A model generated the notes under the pieces. It did not search any database and was not told where the DNA came from. It saw only the letters and a program-made list of their open reading frames with translations. A DNA stretch of 11,046 nucleotides from CAMDWQ01 sp964543965. Its GTDB lineage: Bacteria; Omnitrophota; Gorgyraeia; 2-02-FULL-51-18. Shown one piece after another: positions 1 through 7,157 of this stretch. Made by a program: the position numbers and the translations under genes. The stretch lies in contig CAZJAX010000065.1 in the NCBI GenBank assembly GCA_964543965.1, forward strand, positions 1-11,046. Reading direction: 5' to 3'. How positions within the stretch are numbered: position 1 is the first letter of the stretch; every line of letters starts with the position of its first letter.

Positions 1-443
1 ACGGCCAGGAAGAAGCGGCAGCGGCATTCGGCGCAGACCCCAGACAGTACCTCGTGACCGCAAAAAAATTTGAAAGCGATGCTCAGGGCACCGTGAAGGC
101 CGTACATTTGGTCAGCGTCCAGTGGCAGAAAGACGATAAGGGCCGCTTCGCTCCCCAAGAAATTCCGGGCACTGAAAAAGTCATCCCCGCAGAGCTCGTG
201 CTTCTGGCGATGGGTTTTCTCGGTCCCGAAGAGACGGTGCTGGCGGATCTTGGTGTCGAGCGTGACGAGCGTTCCAACGCCAAGGCGGAGCACGGTAAAT
301 TTTCCACCAACATCAAGGGTGTTTTTGCGGCCGGCGATATGCGCCGCGGCCAGAGTCTTATCGTCTGGGCCATCAACGAAGGCCGCGGGGCGGCGCGCGC
401 CGCCGATGAATACCTGATGGGGTATTCGGACCTGCCGTCTTAA
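1..443 (+). CDS. gltD: Glutamate synthase [NADPH] small subunit, C-terminal part (cut by left edge)
   Basis: The reading frame is open from position 3, so the gene begins left of the window; the GTG at 54 is an internal valine codon, not a start. About 146 C-terminal residues are visible. They match the second nucleotide-binding half of GltD: a strand ending LLAMGFLGPE, then GVFAAGDMRRGQSLIVWAI with the Gly-Asp that contacts FAD in this flavoprotein family, and a closing helix EGRGAARAADEYLMG. GltD takes electrons from NADPH through FAD and Fe-S clusters and passes them to GltB, which makes two glutamates from glutamine and 2-oxoglutarate in the cytoplasm. The N-terminal Fe-S and first FAD regions, and any gltB, lie outside. 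The next gene starts 8 nt after the stop, so the two are probably co-transcribed. GltD-like subunits of other oxidoreductases are related, but the RRGQSLIVWAI stretch favours true GltD. Confidence 0.93.
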   Translation, partial: GQEEAAAAFGADPRQYLVTAKKFESDAQGTVKAVHLVSVQWQKDDKGRFAPQEIPGTEKVIPAELVLLAMGFLGPEETVLADLGVERDERSNAKAEHGKFSTNIKGVFAAGDMRRGQSLIVWAINEGRGAARAADEYLMGYSDLPS

Positions 444-451
444 GTTTTCCT

Positions 452-1549
452 GTGGACCCGAAGGCGCGCGCCCTCGACCGAGACATCCTTTCTGTCATCC
501 GCCGATATTCTGCCGCGGAAAAAATGCCCGACGCGGTGTTCAACGCGCTGGCTCTGCGGCTTTTCTCTTTTCAATATTCAAGCAACCGCTTCTATCGCCG
601 CTTCTGCGAGCTTCAAAACGCATCTCCTGAGAATGTCCGCCGATGGAATGAAATCCCCGCCATGCCCTCGCTGGGCTTCAAAGAGCTTATTTTGACATCG
701 TTTCCGTCCCGCAGGGCGGTGCGGCGTTTCCGCACCAGCGGCACGACCGCCGCGGCTCGAGGATCTCATTTTTTTGAGACGCTGTCGCTTTACAAGGCCG
801 CGATCGCGCCTCCTTTCCGCAGGTATCTTATGCCGGACCGCCGGCGCATGCGGCTCTTTTTTTTAACGGCCTCGCCCTCCGAGCTTCCTGATTCGTCTCT
901 GTCTTATATGATGGGGGAGGTCCAAAAAAGTTTCGGCGATGCGGGCGCGGGAAATTTTTATGTCAAAAAGGGGGAAGTTCTTTCGAAGCGGCTGATCGAC
1001 GATCTATCAAGCGAAAAAAAACCTGTGATGCTGCTGGCCACCGCGTTCTCGCTGACGGCGTTTTTGGATGAAATGCGCCGCCAAAAAGCGGCGATCAAGC
1101 TTGCGCCGGGAAGCCGTCTTATGGAAACCGGGGGATTCAAGGGGAGATCCCGGGAGGTTTCCAAGGCTGAGCTTTACCGCGGATGCAAGGAACGGCTCGG
1201 GATCAGCGAGCATTTTTGCGTGAGCGAGTACGGCATGACCGAGCTTTCCAGTCAGTTTTACGATACGACGCTCTCGGATCATCTGGCTAAAATAAAACGC
1301 AGACCCTTCAAAGCGGGTCCCGCCTGGATGCGCACCGTCGTCGCGGATCCTGCGACGGGAAAAGAGGTGAAGTTTGGGCGTCCCGGTATCCTGCGCCATT
1401 ATGATCTGGCCAACCGCGGCTCCGTCATGGCGGTAGAGACCGAGGATGTCGGCCGGGCGTCGGGCTTTGGTTTTGAGTTTCTCCGCCGGGCGCCGGGGTC
1501 CGGAGCCCGCGGATGTTCTCTGACCTACGAGGCGCTCCTCCGTGGCTGA
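452..1549 (+). CDS. LuxE-family acyl-protein synthetase / acyl-activating enzyme
   Basis: This 365-residue protein belongs to the LuxE family of adenylate-forming enzymes, at the usual family length (about 370). LuxE activates a fatty acid with ATP, holds the acyl group on a cysteine and hands it to the LuxC reductase. Visible motifs are FRTSGTT (residues 93-99, the AMP/phosphate-binding loop type), METGGFKGR (224-232) and EYGMTELSSQFYD (259-271, the adenylate-binding region). A C-terminal RGCS (Cys355) is a candidate for the acyl-carrying cysteine that LuxE has near its C-terminus. The start is GTG 8 nt after gltD with no clear Shine-Dalgarno, so translation may depend on read-through from gltD; a later start is possible. 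Its end overlaps the reductase gene by 8 nt, which supports a two-protein fatty acid reductase. The natural substrate cannot be read from sequence, and a role in light emission is unlikely because luxAB is absent here. Confidence 0.87.
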   Translation: MDPKARALDRDILSVIRRYSAAEKMPDAVFNALALRLFSFQYSSNRFYRRFCELQNASPENVRRWNEIPAMPSLGFKELILTSFPSRRAVRRFRTSGTTAAARGSHFFETLSLYKAAIAPPFRRYLMPDRRRMRLFFLTASPSELPDSSLSYMMGEVQKSFGDAGAGNFYVKKGEVLSKRLIDDLSSEKKPVMLLATAFSLTAFLDEMRRQKAAIKLAPGSRLMETGGFKGRSREVSKAELYRGCKERLGISEHFCVSEYGMTELSSQFYDTTLSDHLAKIKRRPFKAGPAWMRTVVADPATGKEVKFGRPGILRHYDLANRGSVMAVETEDVGRASGFGFEFLRRAPGSGARGCSLTYEALLRG

Positions 1550-2570
1550 TCGGCGCACCGCCCGGTCCCTGGGCAGACTTTCGTCGCGCTGGCTTGACAG
1601 ACGCTACCCGTTCCGCCGCAAAGCGCTTGCCGCGATGGCCCGGGAATTTCCAAATGCCATGGGAGAGAGGCTTCTGGACGCGCTGTTTTCCGAGATGACG
1701 GAGAAAAAGCTCGTCTCGCTTTTGAGGCGCGACCGCGGACTTTTTTTCAAAGCGGCGGGCGGACTCGCTGTGCATGTCGTCCCCTCCAACATACCCAACC
1801 CGTCCGTGACGAGCGTCGTTCTGGGGTTGCTAGCCGGCGCGGACAATGCCGTGAAGATTTCACGGCGCGACAGCGGGCTTTTGCCGGTGTATCTTGCGTC
1901 TCTGCGGGCGCATGATCCGGCTCTCGCAAGCAAAGTTTCTCTTTTTTCATCCCGAAAACAAACGCTGTCGTATTTGAAAAAGGCTGCGCTGGTGATCGTT
2001 TACGGCAGCGATCAGACCGTCGCACAGCTCAAAAAGCTGACGCCGAAGGGGATGCCTTTTATCGGTTACGGCCATCGCGTGAGTCTTGCGGTCTTCGGCC
2101 GGGGGTCGCTTAGCCCCCGTTTGGCGCGTGCCGCGGCGCACGACGCCTGGATGATGGACGGACGCGGCTGCATGTCGCCGGAAGTTTTTTTTGTCCAGAG
2201 AGGCGGAAAAATCGCACCCGAGGCATTTGCCGCTGCTCTCGGAAAGGAGCTGGACCGCCTCGAAGGGAGCGGGGTTTCATTTACCCGAGCGCTTCATCTC
2301 AAATCCGCCCGCGACCGAAGACTCGTCTCCGCGTTGAGAGGAACGTCAGTGAGCGCGCGCGTCGAAGTCCGCGTGTTTGACGGACTCAAAGAACTCTTAC
2401 CGATACTTTCGCGATATCGGCGGCGTCTACAGGCTGCGGCTGTGGAGGGCGCGGACCTTCGCCGCCGACTGACGGCGAAGCTCAAGGCTTTAGGCGCTTC
2501 GCGCGTATGTCCGGCAGGCCGTATGCAGCATCCGCCGCTTTCATGGGACCATGAGAAAGTGATACAATAG
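1542..2570 (+). CDS. LuxC-family acyl-CoA / acyl-enzyme reductase (short form)
   Basis: This 342-residue protein is a LuxC-type reductase, which reduces an activated acyl group to an aldehyde with NADPH. Family marks in order are VHVVPSNIPNPS (77-88), GLLAGADNAVKIS (95-107), a nucleotide-binding strand VIVYGSDQTV (151-160), GYGHRVSLAV (175-184), DGRGCMSPEVFFVQ (206-219) with the catalytic thiol Cys210, and the C-terminal signature GRMQHPPLSWDHE (326-338). Vibrio LuxC is about 480 residues, so this is a compact form lacking much of the N- and mid-regions, although the active-site blocks are intact. The GTG start at 1542 lies inside the end of the upstream LuxE-like gene (8-nt overlap), a typical coupling arrangement, and the partner is exactly the one LuxC needs. 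An aldehyde for lipid, wax or other modification is more plausible than bioluminescence. Family assignment is firm; the product is unknown. Confidence 0.88.
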   Translation: MADRRTARSLGRLSSRWLDRRYPFRRKALAAMAREFPNAMGERLLDALFSEMTEKKLVSLLRRDRGLFFKAAGGLAVHVVPSNIPNPSVTSVVLGLLAGADNAVKISRRDSGLLPVYLASLRAHDPALASKVSLFSSRKQTLSYLKKAALVIVYGSDQTVAQLKKLTPKGMPFIGYGHRVSLAVFGRGSLSPRLARAAAHDAWMMDGRGCMSPEVFFVQRGGKIAPEAFAAALGKELDRLEGSGVSFTRALHLKSARDRRLVSALRGTSVSARVEVRVFDGLKELLPILSRYRRRLQAAAVEGADLRRRLTAKLKALGASRVCPAGRMQHPPLSWDHEKVIQ

Positions 2571-2574
2571 CCCG

Positions 2575-4083
2575 ATGAAAAAACTAATTTGCATTCACGG
2601 TCACTTTTACCAGCCGCCGCGCGAAAATCCCTGGACCGGGGAAGTGGACGTCGAGGAATCAGCCAAGCCTTTCCATGACTGGAACGAGCGCATCGCCAAA
2701 GAGTGCTACGAGGCCAATACGCAGGCCAGGATCTTGGGTCCTAAGGGCGACGTGCTCTCCGTGATGAATAATTTTTCCCACATCAGCTACGACATCGGGC
2801 CGACGCTTTTGTCCTGGCTCAAGAGAAAGGACCTCGCCACGTATCTCAAGATCGTCGAGGCTGACCGAGAGAGCGTCCGCAAGAGGAACGGCCACGGTAA
2901 TGCGATGGCTCAAATTTACAACCATGTCATCATGCCCCTGGCCTCCAAGCGCGACAAGATCACGCAGGTCGTCTGGGGAATCAGGGACTTCGAGTACCAT
3001 TACAAAAGAAAGCCTGAAGGCATGTGGCTTTCCGAGACCGCCGTCGACCGAGAGACGCTGAATATCCTGGCTGACCAGGGCATCCTGTACACGGTCCTGG
3101 CGCCGCATCAGGCACGGCGCCTTCGCCACGTCGGCTTCGGTTCCCGCTGGATACACACGCATCACGAGGGCATCGACACCCGTCATCCGTACCGCGTCAT
3201 CCTCGATCAGGGCAAACAGTTTCATGTATTTTTTTACAACGGAGCGGTCTCGCGTGAGATCGCCTTCCACGGCATCCTCAACAGCGGCGACCATTTTGCG
3301 CAGAAGCTGATGGGCGCGTTCGGCAGCCGCGACCGCGAGCAGCTCGTGTCGACGGCGACCGACGGGGAGAGTTTCGGGCACCATCACAAGTTCGGCGAGA
3401 TGGCGCTGGCTTACGCGCTCAATAAAATCGAAAACGAGAAGCTCGCGGAGCTGACTAATTTCGGCGATTATCTGGATCGCTACGGCTCATTCTGGGAAGC
3501 CGACCTTTACGACAACAGCTCCTGGAGCTGCGCGCACGGCGTCGAGCGCTGGCGCTCGGACTGCGGCTGCCGTATCAGCGCTCAGGCCGGCTGGAGCCAG
3601 CGTTGGCGCGCGCCTTTGAGGGAAGCCTTCGATTTCCTTAAAGAGGTGGTGGATGAGGTGTTTGAGCGCGAGCTTAAAGACCTTTTGAAGGACCCCTGGC
3701 AGGCCCGCAACGAATACGTCCAGGTACTGCTAGAGCCGTCGCTTATTACGCGCGACCGGTTTCTCTTGAGCCAGGTGCAGACGCGCAAAAATATCTCGCT
3801 TTCGCAGGAAAACAAGATCTGGGATCTTCTCGAGGCTCAGAAATTCGCGATGTTCATGTATACGAGCTGCGGATGGTTTTTCGACGAGCTTTCGGGTATC
3901 GAGCCGGTTCAGGTCATGAAGTTTGCGGCGCGCGCGATGGAATACGTGAAGCCGTATTGCGATAAAGATATCGAGACACCGTTCCTGAATATCCTCGCGA
4001 CGGCAAAGAGCAACTATCCGGAGATGGGAACCGGCAAAGATATTTTCAGCCGGCTGGCGCTGGCGGTAAAGGAGAAGGTATGA
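2575..4083 (+). CDS. Glycoside hydrolase family 57 protein with partial DUF3536 region
   Basis: This 502-residue cytoplasmic protein carries the GH57 alpha-glucan-active fold. Region 1 is HGHFYQPPR (8-16). Region 3 is GMWLSETAVD (149-158), with Glu154 in the place of the GH57 nucleophile. Region 4 is ATDGESFGHHH (261-271), with Asp263 in the place of the acid/base. SSWSCAHGVERWRSDCGC (315-332) and YTSCGWFFDELSG (429-441) are typical of the GH57 branch joined to DUF3536. Members of that branch that I know are near 800 residues; this one stops shortly after the block at 470-490, so roughly the last 300 residues are missing. The ATG lies 4 nt after the reductase stop. The stop codon overlaps the ychF start as ATGA. 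GH57 enzymes are amylases, branching enzymes or glucanotransferases; which activity applies here cannot be told, but glycogen or alpha-glucan metabolism is likely. No signal peptide is seen. Confidence 0.88.
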   Translation: MKKLICIHGHFYQPPRENPWTGEVDVEESAKPFHDWNERIAKECYEANTQARILGPKGDVLSVMNNFSHISYDIGPTLLSWLKRKDLATYLKIVEADRESVRKRNGHGNAMAQIYNHVIMPLASKRDKITQVVWGIRDFEYHYKRKPEGMWLSETAVDRETLNILADQGILYTVLAPHQARRLRHVGFGSRWIHTHHEGIDTRHPYRVILDQGKQFHVFFYNGAVSREIAFHGILNSGDHFAQKLMGAFGSRDREQLVSTATDGESFGHHHKFGEMALAYALNKIENEKLAELTNFGDYLDRYGSFWEADLYDNSSWSCAHGVERWRSDCGCRISAQAGWSQRWRAPLREAFDFLKEVVDEVFERELKDLLKDPWQARNEYVQVLLEPSLITRDRFLLSQVQTRKNISLSQENKIWDLLEAQKFAMFMYTSCGWFFDELSGIEPVQVMKFAARAMEYVKPYCDKDIETPFLNILATAKSNYPEMGTGKDIFSRLALAVKEKV

Positions 4084-5174
4084 GTTTTAAATGCGGTATC
4101 GTAGGCCTGCCCAACGTGGGTAAGTCTACCATCTTCAACGCGCTCACGCGCGGCACGGCTCTTGCGGCCAATTATCCGTTCGCGACGATCGACCCCAATG
4201 TCGGCATCGTCGCCGTCCCCGACAAACGCCTCCACGTGCTTACGACCATCGTGTCTGCCAAGAAGGTCGTCCCGACCACTGTCGAGATCGTCGACATCGC
4301 GGGAATCGTGAAGGGTGCGAGCACCGGCGAAGGCCTGGGCAACCAGTTTTTGTCCCATATCGCCGAAACCGACGCCATCATCGAGGTCGTGCGCTGTTTT
4401 GAGTCGGGCGACATCGTGCATGTCTCGGGAAGCGTCGACCCTCTGCGCGATATCGATGTGATCCAGACAGAGCTCATCCTGAAGGACATGGACGCCTTAG
4501 CCAAGCACAAATCACGAGTGGAAAAAGCGGCCAAGCTCGACAAAAAAGCGGGCGCGGTGCTCGCGCTTCTGGAGCGCTACGAAAAGGCGCTCAATGAAGG
4601 CAAGCGCGCTATCACCTGCCAGTTTACGCCCGACGAGCGCCTGCTTTTGAAGGACGTGCGCCTGATCACGGACAAGCCCATCCTTTACGCGGCCAACGTC
4701 TCGGAGGATGAGATCGGCAAGCCCGACTCTGCCCACGTCGCGGCCGTCCGCAAGCACGCCGCTTCTGAGGGCTCGGCGATGATCGTCATCAGCGGCAAGG
4801 TGGAAGAGGATATCTCGCGCCTCGAAGAAGGGGAGCGCGATGAATTTCTCAAAGCCATGAACATGTCCGAGTCCGGCCTCGAGCAGCTGGCGCGCGAGGG
4901 GCACAAGCTTCTGGGGCTCATTTCCTTTTTTACGGTCGGAGAGACGGAAAACCGCGCCTGGGATGTCCTGAAAAATTCGACTGCGCCGCAGGCGGCAGGA
5001 AAGATCCATTCGGACTTCGAGAAGGGCTTTATCCGGGCCGAAGTGATGGGTTATAGCGATTTCGTAAAGTATAAGGGCGAACAGGGCTGCCGCGAGGCCG
5101 GCCGTTTTCGCGTCGAAGGCAAAGAATACATCGTGCAGGACGGCGATATCATGCATTTCCGCTTCAGCGTCTAG
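4080..5174 (+). CDS. ychF: YchF/OLA1 ribosome-associated ATPase
   Basis: The 364 residues match full-length YchF, a conserved Obg-family P-loop protein that prefers ATP over GTP and associates with ribosomes and stress responses. Visible elements are the P-loop GLPNVGKST (9-17), the switch II DIAG (72-75), the helical coiled-coil insertion around residues 130-175, and NVSE (206-209) in place of the GTP-specific NKxD motif, which is the reason for ATP preference in this family. A C-terminal TGS domain covers about 278-364, with KIHSDFEKGFIRAEV and the terminal block IVQDGDIMHFRFSV. The ATG overlaps the GH57 stop by 4 nt, so translation is probably coupled. In many bacteria ychF sits beside pth; here it does not. 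After the stop comes the only large gap on this strand, so ychF probably ends the first transcription unit. Assignment is essentially certain. Confidence 0.97.
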   Translation: MSFKCGIVGLPNVGKSTIFNALTRGTALAANYPFATIDPNVGIVAVPDKRLHVLTTIVSAKKVVPTTVEIVDIAGIVKGASTGEGLGNQFLSHIAETDAIIEVVRCFESGDIVHVSGSVDPLRDIDVIQTELILKDMDALAKHKSRVEKAAKLDKKAGAVLALLERYEKALNEGKRAITCQFTPDERLLLKDVRLITDKPILYAANVSEDEIGKPDSAHVAAVRKHAASEGSAMIVISGKVEEDISRLEEGERDEFLKAMNMSESGLEQLAREGHKLLGLISFFTVGETENRAWDVLKNSTAPQAAGKIHSDFEKGFIRAEVMGYSDFVKYKGEQGCREAGRFRVEGKEYIVQDGDIMHFRFSV

Positions 5175-5181
5175 CAAATCT

Positions 5182-5208
5182 GCGGGTAAAATTGTAATTG
5201 TACCCCGC
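5182..5208 (+). other. Imperfect inverted repeat after ychF
   Basis: GCGGGTA (5182-5188) can pair with TACCCCGC (5201-5208) with one bulged C, around an AT-rich loop containing AATTGTAATT. It starts 7 nt after the ychF stop. No run of T follows, so it is not a standard intrinsic terminator. It overlaps the candidate -35 element of the next gene and might be a weak terminator, a transcript-end stabiliser or an operator. It could also be chance. Confidence 0.3.
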
Positions 5209-5226
5209 GTGCCGAAGCGATAAAAT
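5198..5226 (+). promoter_or_regulatory. Candidate sigma70-type promoter for the aldolase gene
   Basis: TTGTAC (5198-5203) and TAAAAT (5221-5226) are separated by 17 nt, the optimal spacing. The -10 element matches the consensus at five of six positions; the -35 keeps only the TTG. It lies in the 109-nt gap between ychF and the aldolase, the only place on this strand with room for a promoter. The leader would be about 50 nt. This is a prediction by eye only. Confidence 0.42.
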
Positions 5227-5283
5227 AGTCGGACATCTTTCGTGGGTTTTAGAACGGGTCAACGATAAGCAAAGGAGTTCACA

Positions 5284-6330
5284 GTGATTACGATCACCGA
5301 AGGTAAATTTAAAAGCATCTCGAATGTCGCCAATAAAGAGGGTGTGATCACGGCCGCCGCGATGGACCAGCGCGGATCCCTCCAAAAATCGATCGCGAAA
5401 GCCAAGGGTGTTTCCGAAAAAGAGATCACCCCAGAGATGATGTCCGAGTTCAAGACCATCGTCACCAAAGTGCTGACGCCCTACGCCAGCGCCATCCTGC
5501 TGGATCCCGAGTTTGGTCTGCCCGCTTCCAAGCAGCGTTCCAAGAACGCCGGGCTTCTTCTGGCGTATGAAAAGACCGGATATGACGCGACCATGGAAGG
5601 CCGTATCCCTGACTTCTTGGACGGCTACTCTGCCAAGCGCCTGCGTCAGGAAGGCGCCGACTGCGTCAAAGTCCTCCTTTATTACACCCCCTTCGACGAT
5701 CCCAAAGTGAATGCAAAGAAACAGGAGATCATGGAGCGCATCGGCAACGAGTGCGCCGAAGAAGACATCGCCTTCTTTCTTGAATTTGTCGGCTACGATC
5801 CCAAGAGCAACACCACGGATACCCTCGAGTACGCCAAGCTCAAGCCGGAGATCGTCATCAAGTCGATGGAAGAATTCTCCAAACCCAAGTACAAGGTCGA
5901 CGTGCTGAAAGTCGAGATCCCTGTGGACGTGAAGTACTTGAAGGGTTCTAAGGCTTTCAACGGCACGCAGCAGGCCTATGATTGGGAGCAGGCCAAGGCC
6001 ATCTTCAAGCGCCAGGACAAATGCACCAACCTGCCTTTCATTTATCTCTCGGCAGGCGTCACCGACGAGATCTTCCGTGAAAATCTGTCGCTGGCCATCG
6101 AGGCCGGTGTCAATTTCGCCGGCGTGCTCTGCGGCCGCGCGACTTGGAAAGACGGTATCCCGGTGTACGGCAAAGAGGGCGGCAAGGCTCTCGAAGCCTG
6201 GATGCTCGACCGCGGCGTGAAGAATATTCAGGCGCTCAACAAGGTCCTTGAAGGCGGCGCCAAGCCCTGGTTCTCCCGCTACGGCGGACGCGATCAGGTG
6301 AAAGTCGTTTCCAAAGCCGCCGTAAGGTAA
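5284..6330 (+). CDS. lacD: Tagatose-1,6-bisphosphate aldolase-like class I aldolase (LacD family)
   Basis: This 348-residue protein resembles LacD, a Schiff-base (class I) aldolase that splits tagatose 1,6-bisphosphate, and often fructose 1,6-bisphosphate, into dihydroxyacetone phosphate and glyceraldehyde 3-phosphate. Seen are AAAMDQRGS (24-32), ILLDPEFGLPAS (71-82), VKVLLYYTPFDD (128-139), and DVLKVEIPV (206-214) with Lys209 at the LacD Schiff-base position. The phosphate-binding C-terminal strands IYLSAGVT (253-260) and AGVLCGRATW (279-288) follow. The start is GTG with an excellent AAGGAG at 5272-5277, 6 nt upstream. Codons are strongly biased to C-ending forms (ATC, AAG, GGC), as in highly expressed genes. 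No lactose or tagatose genes (lacABC) are near, so it may serve as a glycolytic fructose-bisphosphate aldolase; that is inference. The HD-GYP gene follows after 12 nt. Confidence 0.9.
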   Translation: MITITEGKFKSISNVANKEGVITAAAMDQRGSLQKSIAKAKGVSEKEITPEMMSEFKTIVTKVLTPYASAILLDPEFGLPASKQRSKNAGLLLAYEKTGYDATMEGRIPDFLDGYSAKRLRQEGADCVKVLLYYTPFDDPKVNAKKQEIMERIGNECAEEDIAFFLEFVGYDPKSNTTDTLEYAKLKPEIVIKSMEEFSKPKYKVDVLKVEIPVDVKYLKGSKAFNGTQQAYDWEQAKAIFKRQDKCTNLPFIYLSAGVTDEIFRENLSLAIEAGVNFAGVLCGRATWKDGIPVYGKEGGKALEAWMLDRGVKNIQALNKVLEGGAKPWFSRYGGRDQVKVVSKAAVR

Positions 6331-6342
6331 CCCGGGACTTTA

Positions 6343-7155
6343 GTGCCGTACATTTCCGGAAGAAAGAAGTCGGAAAGCGAAGGCGAAGACCAGCAGCCGG
6401 ACCCGCGGCAGAAGCGACCCTCGAAGGCGCTCGACGACATCGACATCATACGGCTGCAGAAGGCCTATGATGAGCTCGGCGACGTGCACCGTCAGGTGCG
6501 CGAGGCTCATATCGAGATGATCTTCAATCTCGCGATCGCCGCCGAGTACAAGGATCCCGACACCGGCAACCATATCCTGCGCATCAGCGACTACTCTGTC
6601 GAGATCGCCTCGATGATGGGTCTTCCGAGCGAGCAGATCGAGCATCTTCGCTATGCGGCTCCGATGCATGACATCGGAAAGATCGGCATCCCCGATAAAA
6701 TTCTCCAGAAGCCCGGAAAGCTTGCGCCCGACGAGTGGGTGCTTATGAAGCAGCACACTGTCATCGGCGCGCGCATGTTTCAATCGTCAAAATCCGAGCT
6801 GCTTAAGACCGCGGCAGACATCGCGATATCGCACCACGAAAAATTCGACGGCTCGGGCTACCCTCACGGTTTGAAAGGCACGGATATCCCGATGTCGGGC
6901 CGCATCATCGCGGTCGCCGATATTTTTGATGCCATCGTTTCCAAGCGCTGCTACAAGCCGGCCAACTCGTTCGGCGAGGGCATGGCTTATATCGAATCGC
7001 TGGCGGGCGGGCATCTGGATCCGGACATCGTACGCCACTTTCTTAAGAATGAAGCGCGTGTACGCAAGATCTATGACGCCAACGCAAAGATACAGGAATT
7101 CATAGCCGGCGCCGGAAGCGAGCTCCACGGTGCAAAACAGGACATCGAGATCTGA
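6343..7155 (+). CDS. HD-GYP domain phosphodiesterase (cyclic di-nucleotide signalling)
   Basis: The 270-residue protein has a charged, probably disordered N-terminus (1-30), a short helix that may form a coiled coil (32-55), and an HD-GYP domain (about 56-250). The metal and catalytic motifs are present: TGNH with His77, MHDIGKIGIPD with the His109-Asp110 pair and Lys113, HHEKFDGSGYP with His164/His165 and the GYP signature (172-174), and AVADIFDAI with Asp193. Enzymes of this type hydrolyse cyclic di-GMP (some cyclic GMP-AMP). No receiver, PAS, GAF or membrane segment is attached, so the input signal is not evident. The GTG start at 6343 lies 12 nt after the aldolase stop and lacks a strong Shine-Dalgarno, suggesting modest or coupled translation. 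The J-domain gene begins 2 nt after its stop. The activity is likely, since no key residue is missing. Confidence 0.92.
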   Translation: MPYISGRKKSESEGEDQQPDPRQKRPSKALDDIDIIRLQKAYDELGDVHRQVREAHIEMIFNLAIAAEYKDPDTGNHILRISDYSVEIASMMGLPSEQIEHLRYAAPMHDIGKIGIPDKILQKPGKLAPDEWVLMKQHTVIGARMFQSSKSELLKTAADIAISHHEKFDGSGYPHGLKGTDIPMSGRIIAVADIFDAIVSKRCYKPANSFGEGMAYIESLAGGHLDPDIVRHFLKNEARVRKIYDANAKIQEFIAGAGSELHGAKQDIEI

Positions 7156-7157
7156 CC

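Noticed and set aside
452..2570. A complete bioluminescence (lux) operon.
   Set aside because: Only luxE- and luxC-like genes are present; no luciferase subunit or LuxD thioesterase flanks them in this window.
2659..3387. A 242-codon - strand open frame inside the GH57 gene.
   Set aside because: It lies wholly within a strongly conserved family member and has no recognisable motif.
4040..4110. A frameshift or sequencing error ending the GH57 gene early.
   Set aside because: The downstream sequence is immediately an intact ychF in an ATGA overlap, leaving no hidden C-terminal remainder.
4512..5177. A 221-codon - strand open frame inside ychF.
   Set aside because: It is a shadow of ychF; the + strand frame matches YchF along its full length.
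5182..5208. An intrinsic terminator after ychF.
   Set aside because: The stem is short with a bulge and no T-tract follows, so it is listed only as an inverted repeat.
5513..6220. Three consecutive + strand open frames in another phase within the aldolase gene.
   Set aside because: They arise from the strong codon bias of the aldolase; the encoded Ser/Arg/Pro-rich strings have no domain features.
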